Shown: positions 26,134-35,065, numbered from the stretch's first letter. The stretch is 64,000 nt of DNA from Franconibacter pulveris DSM 19144 (GCA_000621185.1 JHYZ01000019.1:23044-87043), one strand, 5' to 3'. Made by a program: numbers and translations. Notes: generated from the letters alone by a model not told the origin.

Positions 26134-27855
26134 ATGGCGCATTCTGGTTGGCCCGCGTTGGTCTTTGCCGCTGAGCACGACGCGGCGGTGATTAGCCGGG
26201 CGTTGCGGCGCGGTCGTCTTCAACGTCTGGCGAGGGGCATTTACAGCGGCGACATTCATACGCCCGCCGAAACCCTGACCAGACGCTTCCTGTGGGAGGT
26301 TGTCGGTCATTTCTTCCCGCAAGCGGTGGTGGCGGGGCCGTCTGCCATGCAGCCAGACCCGACGGCCTGCGCCACGCTTTATGTGGTGCATCCGCGCCGC
26401 CGCCCGTTGCAGTTGCCCGGCGTGACGGTAACGCCCGTCCCCGGCGTTGGTCCGCAGCCGGAAGATTCGCCGCTCCCGGCCCGGCTCTGGCTCGCTTCGC
26501 CAGGGCGTTGTCTGCTCGATTTTTTCAGCCAGCCAGAGGCGGAGCGCGATCTCGCCCGGCTGCACGCCTGGTGGCAGGCAGGCGAGTTTGAGCGCGAAGC
26601 GCTGCGCGCCGGGCTTGCCGGGCAGGCGCAGGCGCTGAACCGGACCGGCGCGCTGGCGCAGGCGCTGGCTTTTCTCGACCAGACCGCGCAACTGGCGATG
26701 CCGCAGGCCGTCTCGTCCGGCCTGCCGGCGCTCAGCGTGCGCGCCCGGCTGCTGATGGAGTCGCTTATCATTGAGGGGAGCGCGACGCAGTCGGAGCTGA
26801 TGACGCGGCTCGGCATGAGCAAAAGCACGGTGTCATCCGGCGTGCAGGAACTTCAGCGCCATGCCTTTCTCACGGTTGTTGAAGGGGCCGGGCGCGGCGC
26901 GCAGCTTTATCAGCTCAGCCAACAAACGGGCTGGGTGCTGGGCGCCGATATCGGCAACAGCCAGGCGATGCTTATCGCCCGCAGCCTGGATGGACGGCAG
27001 CTGGCGCTGCGGCAGTTTGTTCATGCCGCTTCCGTTCAACTGGTTAAGGCCGCAGCCGACGCCATCGCCGCGTTGCGCCAGGAGCTTACGGCGTTCGGAC
27101 CGCTGCTGGCGATAACCGTCGCGCTCTCTAAACCGGTTCGTCCCGATATTCAGCTTTCGGGGCGCGAGGGGCCTTCGCAGGCGGGGCTGTCGCCCGAGGC
27201 GATTCTGGCGCGTCTGGCGCTGCCTGCGGGCGTGCATATCATCGTTGAAAACAACGTTAACTGCGCCGTGGCGGCAGAGGTGCGGCTGGGAATAGCGAAA
27301 GGGCTAAAAGACGTGGTTTTCCTGCAAATCGGCGAGCGTATCGGCAGCGGCATATACAGCGGCGGCATGCTGATACATGGCGCGCGGGGCGGCGCAGGCG
27401 AGATAGCCGATATCCCGTTTCCCTGGAGCGAGCAGGAGTCGCCGGGCGAACTGATGCTGGAGCGGCATCTGGCGAAGCAGGGTTTTCTCGACCGGCTGAA
27501 CGCCCGCCGCGCGCCGTCGCTCCCGATGGTGCGCTCCATGGACGCGCTGCTGGAGCGGGCGACGGGCGGCGAGCCGATGGCGATGCAGGCGATAGCGCAG
27601 TATGGCGAGCAGATTGGCTTTCTCGCCTGCGGACTGGTGGCGGTTCTTGATCCGGCGATGATAGTGATGGGCGGCAGCGTGGGGGCGAACTGGCTTATCG
27701 TCGCCGCGGTGCGCAAAACCCTGGCCGCCTTTTCGCCGCATACCACGGTGGCCGCCACGCAGTTTGGCCCGCAGGCGACGGTGGAAGGGGCGGTGCAGCT
27801 GGCGCTGGAGGCCGCGCAGGTTAAGCTGCTGGGACGGGCGGTTCGACGTCGCTGA
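26134..27855 (+). CDS. ROK-family regulator with an AbiEi-antitoxin-like N-terminal domain
   Basis: 573 residues, against about 400 for ordinary ROK repressors. Residues 1-40 form a short winged helix (AALISRALRRGRLQRL-like, here AVISRALRRGRLQRLARGIYSG) typical of AbiEi antitoxins. Residues 40-200 continue as an AbiEi-like domain (AVVAGPSAM, ARLWLASPGRCLLDFF). Residues about 205-265 are a MarR-type winged helix (ATQSELMTRLGMSKSTVSSG), and 270-573 are the ROK domain (LGADIGNSQ, GSGIYSGGMLIHGARGGAGE). The ROK catalytic Asp is Asn (VENNVN) and the zinc Cys motif is missing, so it should sense sugar rather than phosphorylate it. Divergent from the SIS-kinase-carrier operon, its likely target. Confidence 0.85.
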   Translation: MAHSGWPALVFAAEHDAAVISRALRRGRLQRLARGIYSGDIHTPAETLTRRFLWEVVGHFFPQAVVAGPSAMQPDPTACATLYVVHPRRRPLQLPGVTVTPVPGVGPQPEDSPLPARLWLASPGRCLLDFFSQPEAERDLARLHAWWQAGEFEREALRAGLAGQAQALNRTGALAQALAFLDQTAQLAMPQAVSSGLPALSVRARLLMESLIIEGSATQSELMTRLGMSKSTVSSGVQELQRHAFLTVVEGAGRGAQLYQLSQQTGWVLGADIGNSQAMLIARSLDGRQLALRQFVHAASVQLVKAAADAIAALRQELTAFGPLLAITVALSKPVRPDIQLSGREGPSQAGLSPEAILARLALPAGVHIIVENNVNCAVAAEVRLGIAKGLKDVVFLQIGERIGSGIYSGGMLIHGARGGAGEIADIPFPWSEQESPGELMLERHLAKQGFLDRLNARRAPSLPMVRSMDALLERATGGEPMAMQAIAQYGEQIGFLACGLVAVLDPAMIVMGGSVGANWLIVAAVRKTLAAFSPHTTVAATQFGPQATVEGAVQLALEAAQVKLLGRAVRRR

Positions 27856-27922
27856 ACGGCGTCGGCCCGCAGCACTGCGCGCGATAGGCTACCCTTACTC
27901 CTTAACCACAGAGGAGAAAACG

Positions 27923-28222
27923 ATGGCCGATTCAACACTTATCGATACGATTCAGTTTGGTCCTGAAGATGCGCCAACCCGTAAATATGAGATTTACGGC
28001 AGCGACGAAAAGACGCCGACTTATGCGCTTATTTATGAGCAAAACGGCGGCGACTGGCGCAAGCGTGATGAAACGCTGAGTTTCGCCGTGAAAGAGGAGC
28101 AGGAAGAGGCGGCCAGCACGATGGATTATGGCACCAGCGACAGCCTGCCTGAACTGCGCGACCTGAACGCCGAAGCCCGCGAACGCTGCGAACAGCACTG
28201 GCGAAACAGCAGCCAGCGCTGA
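27923..28222 (+). CDS. small acidic hypothetical protein
   Basis: 99 residues from an ATG with a GAGGAG box 8 bases upstream. The frame is open further upstream, but that part overlaps the regulator gene and has no ribosome site. The protein is acidic and hydrophilic, with an Asp/Glu-rich middle (VKEEQEEAASTMDYGTSDS) and no membrane segment or recognisable domain. I do not recognise a family. It follows the ROK-type regulator by 67 bases, and a GC-rich hairpin (28229-28247) follows it. Confidence 0.65.
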   Translation: MADSTLIDTIQFGPEDAPTRKYEIYGSDEKTPTYALIYEQNGGDWRKRDETLSFAVKEEQEEAASTMDYGTSDSLPELRDLNAEARERCEQHWRNSSQR

Positions 28223-28228
28223 GATTAA

Positions 28229-28247
28229 GCCGGGAGGCGCTCCCGGC
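28229..28247 (+). terminator. GC-rich stem-loop
   Basis: GCCGGGAG-GCG-CTCCCGGC directly after the small acidic gene. No T-run follows, so it may be a Rho-independent terminator in weakened form or an mRNA-end protector. Confidence 0.5.
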
Positions 28248-28482
28248 GTAGCCGGTTATCGCGTGCGCTGACCAGTCGCGGGTGGGTAGCCTGGTCAGGG
28301 TGAATCACGACGGTGGCGAGCCATCACTACGGCGTTGGCGCCTTTTTCATCCGCACGCGTTTTTTCATCGCATGACGAAATGCGAAACCGATCGTTTCTC
28401 AACCATAAATCGCTCGACTGGCTGAATAAATTACTGTTTTATTGATGGTCTCAAATAAGGGATAACGCGTTAAGGATAGATC

Positions 28483-28737
28483 GTGAAAAAGTACCTTTTT
28501 TACTCGAGCGACATCACCGTAAACGTCTATGAGAAGGCGAAACTCACGCCGGATGAAAAAAAGAGGTTAGCGGCGCAGGGGATGAGAAAACTGCCTTTTG
28601 AAGCCAGCGCTGAAGATGAAGCGGAAGCGGTAGAGAAGATGCTCAACCACTTCCGGGAAAACACCGAAGCCCTGAAGGAATTCGCCAAAGATTACGCTAT
28701 CGCGTCGGCGTTAGCCGGCCTTGTCTTTCTGGCGTAA
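28483..28737 (+). CDS. small hypothetical protein
   Basis: 84 residues from a GTG with an AAGGAT box 6 bases upstream. It starts MKKYLFYSSDITVNVYEKAKL, has a charged middle part with an amphipathic helix (EDEAEAVEKMLNHFRE), and ends in a hydrophobic stretch (AIASALAGLVFLA). I do not recognise a family. Flanked by about 250 non-coding bases on each side, it appears to be transcribed alone. Confidence 0.6.
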   Translation: MKKYLFYSSDITVNVYEKAKLTPDEKKRLAAQGMRKLPFEASAEDEAEAVEKMLNHFRENTEALKEFAKDYAIASALAGLVFLA

Positions 28738-28924
28738 CGCCTCGCGCTTAGCTTCCCGCTAAGGAGGGCGGGCAGACTGGCACCCCGTGAACCTTCCCTT
28801 TTTCGATTTTCGTTTCGCCTGCCTTAACCGCGTCGCCTCCCGGGCCGCTGTTTTCCGTTTCCATTGATTAAAAAGAAAACAATTTTTCTTGTTTCAAAAT
28901 TGTGATCAACACGACGACGCCTTA

Positions 28925-28944
28925 AAAAGTAATCGATTACTTTT
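28925..28944. promoter_or_regulatory. palindromic operator 1 (LacI-type)
   Basis: AAAAGTAATCGATTACTTTT is a perfect 20-bp palindrome with the central CG step typical of LacI/GalR operators. It lies 48 bases before the transporter start codon. Confidence 0.75.
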
Positions 28945-28959
28945 ATCTTGCCGCTGTTT

Positions 28960-28971
28960 GTAATCGATTAC
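28960..28971. promoter_or_regulatory. palindromic operator 2 (LacI-type)
   Basis: GTAATCGATTAC repeats the core of operator 1, centre to centre 31 bp away (three helical turns), 20 bases before the start codon. The LacI-family gene at the end of the same cluster is the obvious candidate binder. Confidence 0.75.
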
Positions 28972-28991
28972 TTTTCCTCTGTGAGGCTTAT

Positions 28992-30221
28992 ATGGTGACT
29001 GCAACGCAAGGTACGAAATCCGGGGCAATAACGCATCGCATGCTGGTCCCGCGGCTGTCGTTAATGATGTTTATTCAGTTCTTTATCTGGGGGAGCTGGT
29101 CCGTCACCCTGGGGCTGGTGATGTCGCAGCACAACATGTCGCTGCTGATTGGCGACGCCTTCTCCGCCGGGCCTATCGCCTCGATTCTTTCCCCCTTTGT
29201 GCTGGGCATGCTGGTGGACCGCTTTTTCCCGTCGCAGAAAGTGCTGGCGGTCATGCATCTGGCGGGCGCGGTCATTTTGTGGTTTGTGCCGCAGGCCTTG
29301 ATTGCGGAAAACGGCGTGCTGCTGATTGCGCTGCTGTTCGGCTACACGCTTTGCTATATGCCGACGCTGGCGCTGACCAATAACATCGCTTTCCATAGTC
29401 TTGCGAACAGCGAGAAGAGCTTCCCGGTGGTGCGCGTGTTCGGCACCATCGGCTGGATTGTGGCGGGCATGTTTATCGGCTTTACCGGCATCGCCGCCAG
29501 CGTCTCTATCTTTACGCTCGCCGCCGTCTGTTCGGTTATCCTCGCCCTCTACAGCCTGACGCTGCCGCACACGCCAGCGCCGGCGAAAGGGCTGCCGTTT
29601 AAAGTGCGCGATATGTTCTGCGCCGACGCCTTCGCGCTGCTGAAAGTGCGCCATTTCTTTATCTTCGGCCTCTGCGCCACGCTCATTTCCATACCGCTTG
29701 GCACCTATTACGCCTTTACCGCCTCCTGGCTTGCCGACGCGGGCGTGGAAAACGTCAGCACGCTGATGTCTTTCGGCCAGATGTCGGAAATCTTTTTCAT
29801 GCTGGTTATCCCGCTGCTGTTCCGTCGCCTCGGGGTGAAGTACATGCTGCTGATTGGCATGTTCGCCTGGTTTGTACGCTACGCCTTGTTCGCCATGGGA
29901 ATGGGCGATGAGACGCGCATGCTTATCCTGCTCGGCATTCTGCTGCACGGCGTCTGTTATGACTTTTTCTTCGTGGTGGGATTCATCTACACCGACCGCG
30001 TGGCGGGTGAGCAGGTGAAAGGCCAGGCGCAGAGCATGGTGGTGATGTTTACCTACGGCATCGGCATGCTGCTCGGCTCGCAAATTTCCGGCGCGCTCTA
30101 TAACAACCTGGTGGCGGGGCAGCCATCCGCTGAAAACTGGGCGCTGTTCTGGTGGATCCCGGCCATCGCCGCCGCCGCTATCGCCATTCTTTTCTTCTTT
30201 ACCTTTAAGTACCGCGATTAA
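28992..30221 (+). CDS. MFS transporter, nucleoside:H+ symporter-like (NHS family)
   Basis: 409 residues, 12 predicted helices. The family signature of NupG/XapB/YegT-like carriers is visible: SLMMFIQFFIWGSWSVTLG, NNIAFHSL, FPVVRVFGTIGWIVAG and the second-half GICYDFFFVVGFIYTD-like stretch (here HGVCYDFFFVVGFIYTDRV). First gene of a sugar cluster with an isomerase/epimerase, a Gfo/Idh dehydrogenase and a LacI repressor, so a sugar or polyol is more likely than a nucleoside. Two tandem palindromes precede it. Confidence 0.87.
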   Translation: MVTATQGTKSGAITHRMLVPRLSLMMFIQFFIWGSWSVTLGLVMSQHNMSLLIGDAFSAGPIASILSPFVLGMLVDRFFPSQKVLAVMHLAGAVILWFVPQALIAENGVLLIALLFGYTLCYMPTLALTNNIAFHSLANSEKSFPVVRVFGTIGWIVAGMFIGFTGIAASVSIFTLAAVCSVILALYSLTLPHTPAPAKGLPFKVRDMFCADAFALLKVRHFFIFGLCATLISIPLGTYYAFTASWLADAGVENVSTLMSFGQMSEIFFMLVIPLLFRRLGVKYMLLIGMFAWFVRYALFAMGMGDETRMLILLGILLHGVCYDFFFVVGFIYTDRVAGEQVKGQAQSMVVMFTYGIGMLLGSQISGALYNNLVAGQPSAENWALFWWIPAIAAAAIAILFFFTFKYRD

Positions 30222-30241
30222 CCCTTTTCAGGAGGTGGTTT

Positions 30242-31312
30242 TTGAAGACATTAAAAGGACCGGGGATTTTTCTATCGCAGTTTATCGGCCCGCAGGCGCC
30301 GTTCAATACGCTGGAAGGGCTGGCGCAATGGGCGGCGGCGCTGGGTTATAACGCGCTGCAAATCCCCTGCAACCATCCGGCTATTTTCGACCTGAGCCAG
30401 GCGGCGGCAAGCCAGACTTATTGCGACGAGGTGGCGGGCATGCTTGCGGAGCACGGGCTTGTCATCAGCGAGCTGTCCACGCACCTGGAGGGCCAGCTGG
30501 TGGCGGTGCACCCGGCACATGACGTCGCTTTTGATAACTTCGCGCCGCCCGCGGTGCGGGGGAACAGCGCGAGGCGCACGCAGTGGGCGACGCAGCGGGT
30601 CAGGGAGGCCGCCGCCGCCTCGCAGAAGCTGGGACTGCGCGCGCACGCCACCTTCTCCGGCTCGCTGGCCTGGCCTTACGTTTATCCGTGGCCGCCGCAC
30701 AACCCGCAGCTGCTGAGCGAAGCGTTCGCCGAGCTGGCCCGCCGCTGGCGGCCGATTCTCGACTGCTTTGACGAGCATGGCGTGGATCTCTGCTACGAAA
30801 TCCACCCGGGGGAAGATCTGCATGACGGCGTCACGTTTGAGCGGTTTCTGGCCGCGGTAAACGACCACCCGCGCGCCAGCATCTTGTTTGACCCAAGCCA
30901 CTTGCATTTGCAGCACATCGATTATGCGCAGTTTATCGATATCTACCATGCGCGTATCAAGGCGTTTCACGTCAAGGATGCGGAGTATCTGCCGAACGGC
31001 CGCAGCGGCGTCTATGGCGGCTATCAGCGCTGGATAGACAGGGCGGGCCGCTTCCGCTCGCCGGGCGACGGGCAGATCGATTTCAAAACCATTTTCAGCA
31101 AGCTGGCGCAGTATGACTACGGCGGCTGGGCAGTGCTGGAGTGGGAGTGCTGCCTGAAAGATGCCGCCACCGGCGCGCGCGAAGGGGCGGAATTTATCCG
31201 CCAGCACATTATTCCGGTGGCGGATCGGGCGTTTGATGATTTTGCCGCCCAGCAGAGCGACGACGCGCTCGTGCGCGCCCAGCTGGGGCTGGCTCAGGGA
31301 GGCGAGAGATGA
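30242..31312 (+). CDS. TIM-barrel sugar isomerase/epimerase (AP endonuclease 2 fold)
   Basis: 356 residues. Metal ligands of the xylose-isomerase-like fold appear in order: CYEIHPGED (Glu), LFDPSHL (Asp), AFHVKDAEY (His) and LEWECC (Glu). It probably isomerises or epimerises a keto-sugar formed by the neighbouring dehydrogenase. The start is a TTG with a strong CAGGAGG box; no ATG is available nearby. It is somewhat longer than typical 260-300-residue members. Its end overlaps the Gfo/Idh gene by ATGA. Confidence 0.88.
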   Translation: MKTLKGPGIFLSQFIGPQAPFNTLEGLAQWAAALGYNALQIPCNHPAIFDLSQAAASQTYCDEVAGMLAEHGLVISELSTHLEGQLVAVHPAHDVAFDNFAPPAVRGNSARRTQWATQRVREAAAASQKLGLRAHATFSGSLAWPYVYPWPPHNPQLLSEAFAELARRWRPILDCFDEHGVDLCYEIHPGEDLHDGVTFERFLAAVNDHPRASILFDPSHLHLQHIDYAQFIDIYHARIKAFHVKDAEYLPNGRSGVYGGYQRWIDRAGRFRSPGDGQIDFKTIFSKLAQYDYGGWAVLEWECCLKDAATGAREGAEFIRQHIIPVADRAFDDFAAQQSDDALVRAQLGLAQGGER

Positions 31313-32460
31313 TAAACGTCGGCATTATCGGCACAGGGTTCATCGGTCCGGCGCACATAGAGGCGCTGCGCCGCCTCGGCAACGTCGCGGTGGTGGCCCT
31401 TTGTGATTCAAACCAGGCGAGCGCCGACGCGCACGCGCAGCAGCTTCACGTCCCCCATGCCTACAGCGATGTGGCCGCTTTTCTGCAACACCCTGACCTG
31501 CATGTGGTGCATAACTGCACGCCGAACCATCTGCACGCGGCGATAAACCGCCAGATTATCCAGGCCGGCAAGCATGTTTTTTCGGAAAAACCGCTTTGCA
31601 TGACGCTGGAGGAGGCCCGCACACTGGTGCGTCTTGCAGAAGAGGCGGGCGTGGCGCATGGCGTGAGCTTCGTGTATCGCCAGTTCGCCATGGTGCAGCA
31701 GGCCGCAAGCATGGTGAGAAACGGCGAAACGGGCCGTCTTTTCGCCGTGCAGGGCAGCTACCTGCAGGACTGGATGCTGGAGGAAACAGACTACAACTGG
31801 CGAGTGGAGGCCGGGAAGGGCGGCGCTTCGCGCGCGGTCGCCGATATCGGTTCCCACTGGTGCGATACCGCGCAGTTCATTACCGGGCGCAAAATCGTTG
31901 AGGTGATGGCGGACCTCGCCATCGTCTGGCCAACCCGCAAGGCAAGCCAGCAGGGCGCGGCCACCTTCGGCGGGCAGCAGCAGGCGGCTCAGTATGATGA
32001 GAAGCCGGTGACCACGGAAGATATGGGCTTCGTGCTGCTGCGCTTTGAGGATGGCGCGAAAGGGAGCTTCAGCGTGTCGCAGGTGGCCGCCGGGCGTAAA
32101 AACCGCCTGAGCCTGGAGGTGAGCGGCAGCGCGGCGTCGCTCGCCTGGGACCAGGAGACGCCGCAGCAGATGTGGATAGGCCATCGCCGCCACGCCAATC
32201 AGATCCTCTCAGACGATCCTTCCTTGCTGAACGGCGACATAGCGGCGCGGGCGCGCTTTCCCGGCGGCCATATCGAAGGCTGGCCGGACGCGTTTCGCGC
32301 CATGATGGCGGCGTTTTATCAGGCGGTGGAAAAGGGCCGCATGCCTGAACGGGGGGCGGCGGACTTCGCCACTTTCCACGACGGCGCGCAGGTCATGGCG
32401 GTCGTCGAGGCGATTATGCAGAGCCACCAGCAGCAGCGCTGGGTTAAGGTACAATACTGA
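31309..32460 (+). CDS. Gfo/Idh/MocA-family dehydrogenase
   Basis: 383 residues. N-terminal Rossmann fold (IGTGFIGPAHIEAL), the family motif SEKPLCMT with the catalytic lysine, and the C-terminal substrate domain with DIGSHWCD (His and Asp near the active site). These NAD(P)-dependent enzymes oxidise hydroxyls of sugars, inositols or glycosides. Pairing with a TIM-barrel epimerase recalls E. coli YcjS/YcjR, where a glycoside is oxidised, epimerised and reduced; the analogy is inference. Confidence 0.9.
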   Translation: MINVGIIGTGFIGPAHIEALRRLGNVAVVALCDSNQASADAHAQQLHVPHAYSDVAAFLQHPDLHVVHNCTPNHLHAAINRQIIQAGKHVFSEKPLCMTLEEARTLVRLAEEAGVAHGVSFVYRQFAMVQQAASMVRNGETGRLFAVQGSYLQDWMLEETDYNWRVEAGKGGASRAVADIGSHWCDTAQFITGRKIVEVMADLAIVWPTRKASQQGAATFGGQQQAAQYDEKPVTTEDMGFVLLRFEDGAKGSFSVSQVAAGRKNRLSLEVSGSAASLAWDQETPQQMWIGHRRHANQILSDDPSLLNGDIAARARFPGGHIEGWPDAFRAMMAAFYQAVEKGRMPERGAADFATFHDGAQVMAVVEAIMQSHQQQRWVKVQY

Positions 32461-32558
32461 CGAGGCCCGGCGGCTCAGCGCGCCGGGCTAACTTCTTGTC
32501 GCCCGGGAATTTATGGTAGCCTGCTTACTACCCGTGTTTCCCAGGAAGTGTTACCACC

Positions 32559-33539
32559 ATGTCCATTCAAAAGATCGCCCGGCTGGCGGGGGTTTCGGTT
32601 GCTACGGTGTCACGCGTGCTGAACAACAGCGACACCGTAAAGGAAAAGAACCGCGAGAAAGTCCTGCAGGCGATCAAGGCCAGTAACTATCAACCGAACC
32701 TGTTAGCGCGGCAGCTGCGTACCGCGCGCAGCTCAATGGTGCTGGTGCTGGTTTCTGACATTACCAACCCGTTTTGCGCCGAGCTGGTAAAAGGCATTGA
32801 GGAGCAGGCGGAGCAGCAGGGCTACCGTATTCTGCTGTGCAACTCCGGCTCCGATATCCGACGTTCGCGCTCCAGCCTGCAACTGCTCTCGGGCAAAATT
32901 GTCGATGGCGTTATCACCATGGATGCGTTCACCACGTTACCGGAACTCACCCAGCTGATTGGCGACACGCCCTGGGTGCAGTGCGCTGAATATGCCGACG
33001 CCGGGGATATCTCGTGCGTGGGCATTAACGACGTCGACGCGTCGCGCCAGCTGGTGCGTCACCTGGTGGAGAGCGGACGTCAGCGCATTGCGCTCATTAA
33101 CCACGATCTCAGTTACAAATACGCCCAGCTGCGCCAGCAGGGTTATCAGCAGGAGTTGCGAAGCCGCCAGCTGGAGTGGCAGGCGATAACGTACGCCAGC
33201 GCGCTGAGCTTCAGCGCCGGCAAACAGGCGATGGAAACGTTGCTGCAACAAGAGACGCGCCCGGACGCGGTATTTGCCATCTCCGACACGCTGGCGGCAG
33301 GGGCGATGTCCGCCATCCGGCAGGCGGGGCTGCGCGTGCCGCAGGATATCGCCGTGGCGGGCTTCGACGGCACGGAGCTCGCGGAAATGGTGTCGCCGCC
33401 GCTCACCACCATCGCGCAGCCTTCGCGCGATATCGGCCGCAAGGCCTTCAGCCTGTTGCAGCAAAAAATGGATAACCCGCATGCGCCGACCGAGCGGGTG
33501 ATGATGGACTGGCGGCTCATTGTGCGCGCCAGCACCTGA
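32559..33539 (+). CDS. LacI-family transcriptional repressor
   Basis: 326 residues. N-terminal helix-turn-helix and hinge (IQKIARLAGVSVATVSRVLNN, then YQPNLLARQLRT) and a periplasmic-binding-like effector domain (DITNPFCAELVKGIEEQAE, then DIAVAGFDGTELAEMVSPPLTTIAQP). It lies 98 bases after the dehydrogenase and ends at a strong terminator, so it closes the upstream sugar cluster. It also stands before the ribitol operon, where a LacI-type RbtR would be expected, so its target could be either. Confidence 0.92.
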   Translation: MSIQKIARLAGVSVATVSRVLNNSDTVKEKNREKVLQAIKASNYQPNLLARQLRTARSSMVLVLVSDITNPFCAELVKGIEEQAEQQGYRILLCNSGSDIRRSRSSLQLLSGKIVDGVITMDAFTTLPELTQLIGDTPWVQCAEYADAGDISCVGINDVDASRQLVRHLVESGRQRIALINHDLSYKYAQLRQQGYQQELRSRQLEWQAITYASALSFSAGKQAMETLLQQETRPDAVFAISDTLAAGAMSAIRQAGLRVPQDIAVAGFDGTELAEMVSPPLTTIAQPSRDIGRKAFSLLQQKMDNPHAPTERVMMDWRLIVRAST

Positions 33540-33608
33540 AACCCGCGTTACCGCCGCAAAACCCGCCGCCTGCTGGCTTCCTCATAAAATTACGCGTGCG
33601 GTTGAGGG

Positions 33609-33636
33609 AAAGGCGCCCACTGGGGCGCCTTTTTTA
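33609..33636 (+). terminator. Rho-independent terminator
   Basis: AGGCGCCC-ACT-GGGGCGCCT followed by a T-run, 70 bases after the LacI gene; it separates that cluster from the ribitol operon. Confidence 0.88.
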
Positions 33637-33961
33637 TTCAGCCGAAGCGGTTGATTTTTTTGCTGTTTTCCCGCTTTCAGTCACACATTTACAACTCTTT
33701 TGCTGCGGGCTTAACCAAAACCGGGTTCCCGATAATCATCGCCTGATGGTTGCGCTAATGTATTAACAAAGTAAATAAAATGTGAATTAACAGCGCTGAC
33801 TCCGTTGAGGAAAATGCCCGTCCGGGAAGCGTCTGTGGTGTAACCCAGACCCGCTGCTGTCCCGCCGTCCCTTTCCCCGTCTCTCTCGTTTGCCATGGAC
33901 ATCTGCAGGCCCGGCGCCTGCGCACGTTGCACTGCGTTCCGCTTACCTGAGGAGAAGAGAA
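33637..33961. promoter_or_regulatory. promoter and leader region of the ribitol operon
   Basis: About 325 non-coding bases, AT-rich at 33640-33800 and GC-rich in the last 150, which would form a long structured mRNA leader. TAATGTATTA at 33756-33765 resembles the LacI-type TAATCGATTA core at 8 of 10 positions, a weak hint of shared control. Confidence 0.4.
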
Positions 33962-35005
33962 ATGAGCTACCGCACGATCCTGATGGCATCGGCAGCGATA
34001 ATGATGTCCGCAACGGGGAGCGCCCGGGCGGCGGAGTCCGCCACGGTCGCGTTTTTGATGCCCGATCAGGCCTCCACCCGCTACGAGCAGCATGACTATC
34101 CGGGCTTTAAAGCGGAAATGGCTAAGCTTTGCCCCGACTGTAAAGTCATCTATCAGAACGCCAACGCCAGCGCCTCTTTGCAACAGCAGCAGTTCAACTC
34201 GGTGATTGCGCAGGGGGCGAAGGTGGTGGTGCTGGATCCGGTTGACTCGTCGGCGGCGGCGGGGCTGATGGAGATCGCCCATTCACAGGATGTCAAAGTG
34301 ATTGCCTATGACCGTCCCATCCCGGACAGACCCGCGGATTTCTACGTCTCTTTCGACAATGAAGGGATAGGCTACGCCATCTCTGAATCGCTGGTCGTGC
34401 ATCTTAAAGCCTCAGGCGTCCCGCAGGGCGCGGGCGTATTGCAGATAAACGGCTCGCCCACCGATGCCGCCGCCGGGCTGATTCGCAACGGCATCCATCG
34501 TGGGCTTAAAGAATCGGGCTACAAAACCCTGGCCGAGTATGACACGCCAGACTGGGCGCCGCCCAAAGCGCAGGAGTGGACCGCCGGGCAGATAACGCGC
34601 TTCGGCGATCAGATTAAAGGCGTTGTCGCCGCCAACGACGGGACCGGCGGCGGAGCCATCGCCGCCTTTAAAGCTGCGGGCGTCACGCCGCTGCCGCCAG
34701 TCACGGGCAATGACGCCACTATCGCGGCGCTGCAGTTGATTATTGCAGGCGACCAGTACAACACCATTTCCAAACCCTCCGAGATTGTGGCCGCCGCCGC
34801 CGCCAATGCGGCGATGGCGCTGGTGGAGGGGAAATCGCCTAAAGCCACCACCACGCTCTACAACACGCCTTCGCAGCTGTTTACCCCGGCGGTGGTGACG
34901 AAAGAAAACATCAAAGCGGAAATCTTCGATAAGAAGATCCAGACTCCCGCCCAGGTCTGTACCGGCGAGTATGCAGAGGAGTGCAAAGCGTTAGGCATTC
35001 AGTAA
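33962..35005 (+). CDS. sugar/polyol ABC periplasmic binding protein (ribose type)
   Basis: 347 residues with a signal peptide (AAIMMSATGSARA-AE). The mature part is a type-1 periplasmic binding protein: VAFLMPDQASTRYEQHDYPGF, VVVLDPVDSSAAAGL, VIAYDRPIPD and VAANDGTGGGAIAAF. A GAGGAG box precedes the ATG. It leads the operon ending in ribitol dehydrogenase and ribulokinase, so ribitol is the inferred ligand. Confidence 0.9.
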   Translation: MSYRTILMASAAIMMSATGSARAAESATVAFLMPDQASTRYEQHDYPGFKAEMAKLCPDCKVIYQNANASASLQQQQFNSVIAQGAKVVVLDPVDSSAAAGLMEIAHSQDVKVIAYDRPIPDRPADFYVSFDNEGIGYAISESLVVHLKASGVPQGAGVLQINGSPTDAAAGLIRNGIHRGLKESGYKTLAEYDTPDWAPPKAQEWTAGQITRFGDQIKGVVAANDGTGGGAIAAFKAAGVTPLPPVTGNDATIAALQLIIAGDQYNTISKPSEIVAAAAANAAMALVEGKSPKATTTLYNTPSQLFTPAVVTKENIKAEIFDKKIQTPAQVCTGEYAEECKALGIQ

Positions 35006-35065
35006 GTCATGGGCGACAGGCCCGGGGACGAGGCCGGTCTGCCGCCATCCACGTCAGGGGGCGTT

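Noticed and set aside
29061..30083. 340-codon minus-strand frame opposite the NHS carrier
   Set aside because: His/Gln/Arg-rich shadow of a hydrophobic membrane-protein gene.
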